10,496 bases of DNA. Source: Candidatus Pacearchaeota archaeon (lineage in GTDB: Archaea > Nanobdellota > Nanobdellia > Pacearchaeales > GW2011-AR1). A model generated the notes under the pieces. It did no database searches, had not been told where the DNA came from, and was given only the letters and a program-made list of their open reading frames with translations. Position 1 is the first letter of the stretch; every line of letters starts with the position of its first letter. Made by a program: the position numbers and the translations under genes. The DNA lies in the NCBI GenBank assembly GCA_016866915.1, contig VGKR01000016.1, forward strand, positions 1 to 10,496, written 5' to 3'. Of this stretch, positions 5,851 to 10,496 are shown piece by piece.

Positions 5851-7395
5851 ATGCCAACAATAAAAGATTATCCAAGACCGCCGATAAATTTGTCTCCAAC
5901 TTTTCCGCCTTTAAAGAAAATAAAAGACAAATCAAAAATTGACGTAAGATATGCTGTGATTTCACCTTATGCTTTTGTTCACATTCATTGGGATCCTTTA
6001 ATTTACGAAGTTGTTTATGATGTTGAAGAGCCAATTCTCACTGATGTAGAAGCAAAATACAAAGAGCAGCTTCTTGTTGCAATGAGAAACATGATTGATT
6101 ACGACATTGTTGTTGAAAAAGATACAAATAAACTTCTTGATTATATTGACAAGAAAGTCAAGATTATTATTTTTGAGTTAGGAATAAGAATGAGTTATGA
6201 AACATATCAAAAAATATATTATTATCTGATAAGAGACTTCCTCGGATTTAATGAAATTGATCCTTTGCTTAAAGATTATTTTGTAGAAGATATAGAGTGT
6301 AATGGAGGAAACAGTCCAATCTATATTGTTCATAGAGTCTTTAGAAATCTTAAAACAAATGTAATCTTCAATGATTTAGACAAGCTTGAAAGTTTCGTTG
6401 AAAAACTTGCGCAAAGAAGCGGAAGACACATTTCTTATTCATCGCCTATTCTTGACGGAACATTGTCTGACGGAAGCCGTGTAAATGCAACATATACAAA
6501 AGACATTACCTCAAGAGGACCTACATTCACAATTAGAAAATTCACAAAAGTTCCCTGGACTCCTCCTCAATTAGTTGCTTTCGGAACAATGAGCCCAGAG
6601 ATGCTTGCTTATTTGTGGATTTTAGTTCAATACAAAATAAACATGTTGGTTACAGGAGGAACATCTTCTGGAAAAACAACTCTGCTGAATGCTGTTGCAT
6701 TCTTTATTCCGCCTGAAGCAAGAGTTGTAAGTATTGAAGATACAAGAGAAATAAATCTTCCGAGAGAAAACTGGCTTCCAAGTGTTGTAAGAGGAGCAAC
6801 AGGGATGGGTGGAGCAGGAGAAGTTGATTTATTTGCATTGCTGAAAAGCTCTTTTCGACAAAATCCCGATTATGTTATTGTTGGAGAGGTAAGAGGTAAA
6901 GAAGCATATGTATTATTCCAAGGTATGGCCTCTGGACACTCTTCTGTAAGCACAATGCACGCAGATTCTGTTGACACACTTATCAAAAGACTTGAAACTC
7001 CTCCGATTGAGCTTTCTCCAACTCTTCTTAATGTTCTTGACTGTGTCTGCATCATGACTCACACAATTGTTAACAAACAGCCAACAAGAAAACTAAAAGA
7101 AATTGTTGAAATTGTCAATGTAACATCAGAAGGAGTTGCAATCACAAACACTCCTTTTGTCTGGAATCCAATGGATAATCAGTTTTATTTCAAGAAAAAC
7201 AGCAAAATATTGGAAAAAATCTCGAAAAGATTTGGAATCGATATGGACGAGCTTCAAACAGAATTTAGAAGAAGAGCTCAATTAATCTACGGTGCTTATG
7301 AAAGAAAACTTTTTGATTTCCAAAAATTCCAGGATTTAGTTACTCAGTATTATAAGAAGCCTGCGGAAGTTTTAGCAAAGTTTGGAATTGATTAA
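5851..7395 (+). CDS. Type II/IV secretion system ATPase (ArlI/GspE/VirB11 family)
   Basis: Cytoplasmic hexameric motor ATPase that powers pilus assembly. All hallmarks of the family are present in this 514-residue protein: Walker A GGTSSGKTT (269-277), an Asp box VSIEDTREINLP (293-304), Walker B with NPDYVIVGEVRG (338-349, catalytic Glu346), and a His box GHSSVSTMHADS (362-373). The N-terminal part (about 30-230) is the usual N-terminal domain, with GSRVNATY and GPTFTIRKF leading into the core. Length and motifs are closest to archaeal ArlI (FlaI) and related archaeal pilus ATPases. The N-terminus is Pro-rich (PRPPINLSPTFPP). GAGG at 5844-5847 precedes ATG 5851, ten bases after the preceding prepilin. 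There is no second, retraction-type ATPase and no ArlH-like gene in the window, so this is probably a pilus motor rather than an archaellum motor. Confidence 0.95.
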   Translation: MPTIKDYPRPPINLSPTFPPLKKIKDKSKIDVRYAVISPYAFVHIHWDPLIYEVVYDVEEPILTDVEAKYKEQLLVAMRNMIDYDIVVEKDTNKLLDYIDKKVKIIIFELGIRMSYETYQKIYYYLIRDFLGFNEIDPLLKDYFVEDIECNGGNSPIYIVHRVFRNLKTNVIFNDLDKLESFVEKLAQRSGRHISYSSPILDGTLSDGSRVNATYTKDITSRGPTFTIRKFTKVPWTPPQLVAFGTMSPEMLAYLWILVQYKINMLVTGGTSSGKTTLLNAVAFFIPPEARVVSIEDTREINLPRENWLPSVVRGATGMGGAGEVDLFALLKSSFRQNPDYVIVGEVRGKEAYVLFQGMASGHSSVSTMHADSVDTLIKRLETPPIELSPTLLNVLDCVCIMTHTIVNKQPTRKLKEIVEIVNVTSEGVAITNTPFVWNPMDNQFYFKKNSKILEKISKRFGIDMDELQTEFRRRAQLIYGAYERKLFDFQKFQDLVTQYYKKPAEVLAKFGID

Positions 7396-7441
7396 TTTTT
7401 ACTTCTAAAAAGAAAAGTTTAATAATATAAATTTCCTCTTT

Positions 7442-7446
7442 AGGAG
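7442..7446 (+). promoter_or_regulatory. Ribosome binding site that fixes the start of the 55-codon gene
   Basis: AGGAG immediately precedes ATG 7448. The spacing is very short (one base), but it is the only such motif in the 52-base gap after the ATPase. An AT-rich TATA-like run at 7418-7433 lies further upstream. Confidence 0.5.
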
Positions 7447-7447
7447 A

Positions 7448-7615
7448 ATGATAAAAGAGAGTGATATTCCTATATTGAATTCTATTTTAAAGAAATTAGA
7501 GAGTTCTATTGACAAGCTTCAGTCCAGTTATCAGAAAAAAAATTCTGAAAAATTCAATGAATTAAAAAAAGCATTCATTCAGGAGCAGAGAAAAATTATG
7601 GAGATGGCTAAATAA
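7448..7615 (+). CDS. Small coiled-coil protein (55 residues) between the pilus ATPase and the platform gene
   Basis: An unbroken frame runs from ATG 7448 to TAA 7613-7615, starting MIKESDIPILNSILKKLE and ending RKIMEMAK. The composition is highly charged and helix-favouring (many Lys, Glu, Gln, Ser; no Cys or Trp; no membrane helix), with hydrophobics spaced as in a coiled coil. It has an AGGAG upstream and ends two bases before the next ATG (TAAAAATG), the same tight junction seen elsewhere in this locus. It fills almost all of an otherwise unexplained 222-base gap, which supports a real gene. I do not recognise a family. By position it could be a small cytoplasmic accessory of the ATPase-platform complex, but that is only inference from context. 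Confidence 0.7.
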   Translation: MIKESDIPILNSILKKLESSIDKLQSSYQKKNSEKFNELKKAFIQEQRKIMEMAK

Positions 7616-7617
7616 AA

Positions 7618-8997
7618 ATGGTTGACTCAGAGATGCCTTTTGAGAGAATAAAACAAGAGCTTGCAAAAGAAAGAAAAATAATTTACGAGCTTAATTCTTT
7701 TATTAATTATTTTAAATCCGCAGGCAGTTCTGAAGAAAAAGGAATGGTTTCTTCGCAGATTAGTGTGCTAAGAAAATCTCTGATTCAAACAGCTCAGAAT
7801 ATTATTCAGGAATTAGAAGGAATTTCTTTATTTAAACAGCTTTCAGAAGAATCTTCTGAATCAGAGATTCCGGGGTTTATTCAGGAATATTCTGAAGAAT
7901 CAAATGTTCCGCGTGAAGAAAGAATTCCGTTTCAAAAAATAATTCCGCAGACACATCCAATAGTTCCTCCAAAAATTGAAACAAGAGCAGATTTAAAAAA
8001 GAAAGATAAAGCAACTCCTCTTGAAAGGCTTGTTTTGAAAAGAATTCGAAGATCAAAAGAGAAAAAAGTTGTTAAAAAGACAGAGGAAAAACCAAGCAAA
8101 TACATAAAGGTTTCAAGCAAGTTCTTCTATAATACATCTCTATCTCTTTTAAGCAAAGGAAACTTCAGGTATATTGAGAGAGATATAATAAAATCTAATC
8201 TTAAATTTGTTCCAGCAGCTTATTTGTCAGCTGTTTTTTTCACAACATCACTTTTTGCATTAATTGGATTTGTTTTAGCGATATTTTTTCTGTTTTTTGA
8301 TATTTCATCTCTTGCTCCTTTTGTTTCAAGAATGACAGAAAGTCTTGCATCAAGATTTTTCAAGATTATATGGGTTTTATTTGGCTTGCCTATAATAGCA
8401 TTTCTTGCAGGATATCTTTATCCAAGTCTTGAAAGAAAAGCCTTAGAAAATAAGATTAATGCAGAGCTTCCATTTGCGACAATACACATGTCATCCATCT
8501 CTGGCTCTATGGTGGATCCTACTAAAATCTTCGACATAATTGTTGCAACAGGAGAATATCCAAGTCTTGAAAAAGAATTTATAAAATTAAAAAATGAAAT
8601 AAATATTTATGGATATGATTTAGTTACTGTTCTCAGAAACCGGGCATTCAACAGTCCGAGCAAAAAACTTTCTGATTTGCTGAATGGATTAGCAACAACA
8701 ATAACAACAGGCGGAAATCTTCCTGATTTCTTTGAGAAAAGAGCTCAAAATCTTCTTTTTGACTACAGACTTGACATGGAAAAACAAGCAAGATCTTCTG
8801 AAACATTCATGGATATCTACATTAGTGTTGTTATTGCAGCGCCTATGATTCTTATGCTTCTTCTTATGATGATGAGAATCAGCGGATTAGGCATCGCATT
8901 AAGTCCTGGAATGATTACTCTTGTTATAATTCTTTCAGTCTCTATAATAAATATAATCTTCCTCGCATTCCTTCATATAAAACAACCACCAAGCTAA
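7618..8997 (+). CDS. Type II secretion system F (TadB/TadC/ArlJ-like) platform protein with long cytoplasmic N-terminus
   Basis: Inner-membrane platform protein of 459 residues. Residues 1-190 are soluble and charged: a helical, coiled-coil-like section (about 8-80), an acidic and Pro-rich linker (80-125), and a very basic stretch (125-165). Membrane helices lie at about 200-228 and 248-268. The cytoplasmic T2SF domain follows (about 280-395; ELPFATIHMSSISGSM...TGGNLPDFFEKRAQNLL), then helices at about 399-419 and 432-452. Single-domain ArlJ-type proteins pair with a GspE/ArlI-type ATPase to move pilin subunits into the fibre. This protein carries one T2SF domain; the next gene supplies a second. 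It starts two bases after the small gene's stop, without a Shine-Dalgarno, so coupling is likely. The basic segment may contact the ATPase or the inner membrane face (inference). Confidence 0.9.
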   Translation: MVDSEMPFERIKQELAKERKIIYELNSFINYFKSAGSSEEKGMVSSQISVLRKSLIQTAQNIIQELEGISLFKQLSEESSESEIPGFIQEYSEESNVPREERIPFQKIIPQTHPIVPPKIETRADLKKKDKATPLERLVLKRIRRSKEKKVVKKTEEKPSKYIKVSSKFFYNTSLSLLSKGNFRYIERDIIKSNLKFVPAAYLSAVFFTTSLFALIGFVLAIFFLFFDISSLAPFVSRMTESLASRFFKIIWVLFGLPIIAFLAGYLYPSLERKALENKINAELPFATIHMSSISGSMVDPTKIFDIIVATGEYPSLEKEFIKLKNEINIYGYDLVTVLRNRAFNSPSKKLSDLLNGLATTITTGGNLPDFFEKRAQNLLFDYRLDMEKQARSSETFMDIYISVVIAAPMILMLLLMMMRISGLGIALSPGMITLVIILSVSIINIIFLAFLHIKQPPS

Positions 8998-8998
8998 A

Positions 8999-9868
8999 AT
9001 GGAATTAAAAGCAACACACTGGATAGGAATGGTAATCTCATTGGCAATTCTCGGAGTTTCTCTTTTGTTAATGGATACTCGATATTTCTTTTTTGTTTTC
9101 GGCATGGGTGTTACGATTGGAGCAACTCCTTTTGTTATCTCAATTGTGAATGAAACAAGAATAGAAAATGAAAAAGAAGAAATGTTTCTTGAATTTGCAA
9201 GAAGTCTTGTTGAAAGTGTCAAAACAGGCACTCCTGTAAATAAAGCTATAATTAATGTCAAAAACAAGTCATATGGTGTTCTTGGGAATTACATAAAAAA
9301 ACTTGCTAATCAAATTTCAATGGGAATTCCACTAAACAAGGCATTATATGTATTTTCAAAAGATGTAAACAACAAAACAATTTCTCGTGCCCTCACTTTA
9401 ATTGGAGAGGCTGAAAGAAGCGGAGGAGATATTGGAAATATTCTCGAATCTGTAACTGCAGCTGTAGGCATGGTTGATAATCTCAAAAAAGAAAGAAAAG
9501 CTGCGATTTCTTCTCTTATTGTTCAAGGATACATAATCTTCTTTGTATTCATTGTAATAATTCTTGTTCTTCAGTTTCAGATACTTCCATCTCTTTCAGG
9601 AATCTCTGGAATAGAAGAAGGATTTAGTTCTGGTTTAGGAGGCAGTGGAATGATGGGGAGCATAGGAGTTGGTGGCGGAGCACCAATTGAAGAAGAAGAG
9701 ATAGCTTCCTCATTTGTTTATCTTTTATTAGTTCAGGGTTTATTCAGCGGTTTGGTAATTGGAGAGTTGTCTGAAAGAAGCATTAAAGCTGGAATTAGAC
9801 ATTCTTTTATTTTAATGTTAGTTGCATTTCTAATCTCAGCAGGAGCAACTCTAATATTCGGAGGTTAA
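8999..9868 (+). CDS. Second type II secretion system F platform protein (TadB/TadC-like)
   Basis: A 289-residue membrane protein with two N-terminal helices (about 9-25 and 30-50), a cytoplasmic T2SF domain (about 60-170, with GIPLNKALYVFSKD and LIGEAERSGGDIGNILESV, both typical of the family), a helix at about 171-195, and two more at about 238-256 and 268-287. Between the third and fourth helices is a 40-residue loop rich in Gly and Ser with an EEEE patch (about 197-237), presumably extracytoplasmic. It begins one base after the stop of the first platform gene (TAAAATG) and has no Shine-Dalgarno. Together the two proteins match the TadB-TadC or split-ArlJ arrangement, in which two T2SF proteins form one platform. 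Confidence in the family is high; the pairing is inferred. Confidence 0.9.
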   Translation: MELKATHWIGMVISLAILGVSLLLMDTRYFFFVFGMGVTIGATPFVISIVNETRIENEKEEMFLEFARSLVESVKTGTPVNKAIINVKNKSYGVLGNYIKKLANQISMGIPLNKALYVFSKDVNNKTISRALTLIGEAERSGGDIGNILESVTAAVGMVDNLKKERKAAISSLIVQGYIIFFVFIVIILVLQFQILPSLSGISGIEEGFSSGLGGSGMMGSIGVGGGAPIEEEEIASSFVYLLLVQGLFSGLVIGELSERSIKAGIRHSFILMLVAFLISAGATLIFGG

Positions 9869-9878
9869 ATATTGAAAC

Positions 9879-9888
9879 ATTCTAGAAT
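9879..9888. promoter_or_regulatory. Short perfect palindrome between the platform gene and the last prepilin
   Basis: ATTCTAGAAT is self-complementary and lies in the 47-base gap before ATG 9916, with partly symmetric flanks (GAAAC and TTTCC). A dimeric regulator could bind it, but a 10-bp palindrome in AT-rich sequence can arise by chance. Confidence 0.2.
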
Positions 9889-9915
9889 TTCCAAAAAATG
9901 TTTTAGTTTAAAATT

Positions 9916-10496
9916 ATGATTAGAAAAAAAGAAAAAAAAGGGTCGCATATTGGAATTATTCTTTCATTTACAATCTTTGTAAGTTTTGTTTTTTTCTTTT
10001 ATGTTATGATGCAGCCTGTAATAAAATATGAAACAAAGCAAAACCAGATTGAATTGCTTAGAGGAAGAATAATAGAAGAAGCAAGTGGAGAACTAAAGAG
10101 TTTTTCTGTAACAATTCCCGGAAGCGGGGGAAGTTCCTGTGTTAAATTAATTTCTTTTATTAATCAGGCAGGCATAGAAGAAGGAATAAGAGCTGGAAAT
10201 TCTGAAGGAGCTTTAGATTTTTATTTAGAGAGTAGTGATGTGTATGTGAGAATATATGGAGATAACTTCATTAAAATTTATGAATCAGTTGAATTTGAAG
10301 GTAATGGTGATGAAATGAGTGGTTGTGCAGAATTAGTTAATGGGCCTTCTGGATATGTTATTGGATTTACGAGAATCGAAGAAAGAGTTTTTGAAACAAA
10401 AATAATAAAACTTATCGATGAATATTTTGAAAATTATGAAGAAGTTAAGGAGAGATTAGGAATTCCAAGAGGAAATGAATTTGCATTAGGATTTGT
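9916..10496 (+). CDS. Prepilin-like membrane-anchored protein (3' partial)
   Basis: The frame is open from ATG 9916 to the window edge (193 complete codons). The start MIRKKEKKGSHIGIILSF is a short, very basic leader ending in KKG, followed by a hydrophobic helix to about residue 32. This fits a class III prepilin signal with cleavage predicted between Gly9 and Ser10, although a plain N-terminal anchor is also possible. The remainder seen here is mixed alpha/beta with Cys in SSCVKL and SGCAEL, a YVIGFTRIEERVFETKII segment, and an acidic helix near the edge. The upstream gap (47 bases) is wider than elsewhere in the locus and no Shine-Dalgarno is visible, so this gene may have its own promoter or a leaderless message. 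It is likely a minor pilin or large pseudopilin; function beyond that is unknown. Confidence 0.7.
   Translation, partial: MIRKKEKKGSHIGIILSFTIFVSFVFFFYVMMQPVIKYETKQNQIELLRGRIIEEASGELKSFSVTIPGSGGSSCVKLISFINQAGIEEGIRAGNSEGALDFYLESSDVYVRIYGDNFIKIYESVEFEGNGDEMSGCAELVNGPSGYVIGFTRIEERVFETKIIKLIDEYFENYEEVKERLGIPRGNEFALGF

Noticed and set aside
7418..7433. TATA-like run as promoter of the 55-codon gene
   Set aside because: Transcription from it would start at about the ATG and exclude the AGGAG; the sequence is AT-rich everywhere, and readthrough from the ATPase gene is simpler.
5851..9868. An archaellum operon
   Set aside because: The ATPase is ArlI-like, but no ArlH, ArlF/G, or archaellin genes are present and the platform is split in two, so a pilus-type system fits better.

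Overview
The window looks like a piece of an AT-rich archaeal genome, most likely from a DPANN lineage of the Woesearchaeota/Pacearchaeota kind. That placement is inference. The archaeal call itself is firm: it rests on an archaeal-type SRP RNA with a TATA box upstream, several class III (archaeal pilin) signal peptides, and an ArlI-like secretion ATPase. All recognisable genes are on the + strand.

Region 1 (1-2189) encodes envelope-exposed proteins. It starts with the end of a nuclease-like protein (SNase fold plus lamin-tail domain). This overlaps a short Ser/Thr/Gly-rich single-helix membrane protein that looks like the nuclease's missing anchor. A 457-residue secreted protein follows, with Cys-rich DUF4215-type repeats, an acidic 36-bp tandem repeat, a TSP1-like module and a C-terminal membrane anchor.

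Region 2 (2190-2643) has no protein gene. It holds the SRP RNA (about 2241-2500), with a TATA box 29-21 bases upstream and a T-rich tract at its 3' end. Just downstream lies a second, partial copy of the RNA's 3' strand.

Region 3 (2644-10496) is a type IV pilus-like locus: five prepilin-like genes, an ArlI/GspE-type motor ATPase, an unannotated 55-codon coiled-coil gene, two separate single-domain T2SF platform proteins, and a sixth prepilin-like gene cut by the window end. Many junctions are only a few bases wide, so most of this is probably one operon or two. The ATPase would power assembly, the platform pair would couple it to the membrane, and the prepilins would form the fibre and its minor subunits. 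No prepilin peptidase and no archaellum-specific genes (arlB-H) are visible, which favours an adhesive or secretory pilus over an archaellum.

The most striking feature is the prepilin at 3170-4216. A complete pilin is fused to a C-terminal domain that closely resembles endostatin/DUF1554 (C-type-lectin-like), which suggests a pilus-borne adhesin. The SRP RNA is also unusual, both in the apical loop of helix 8 and in its duplicated 3' strand.
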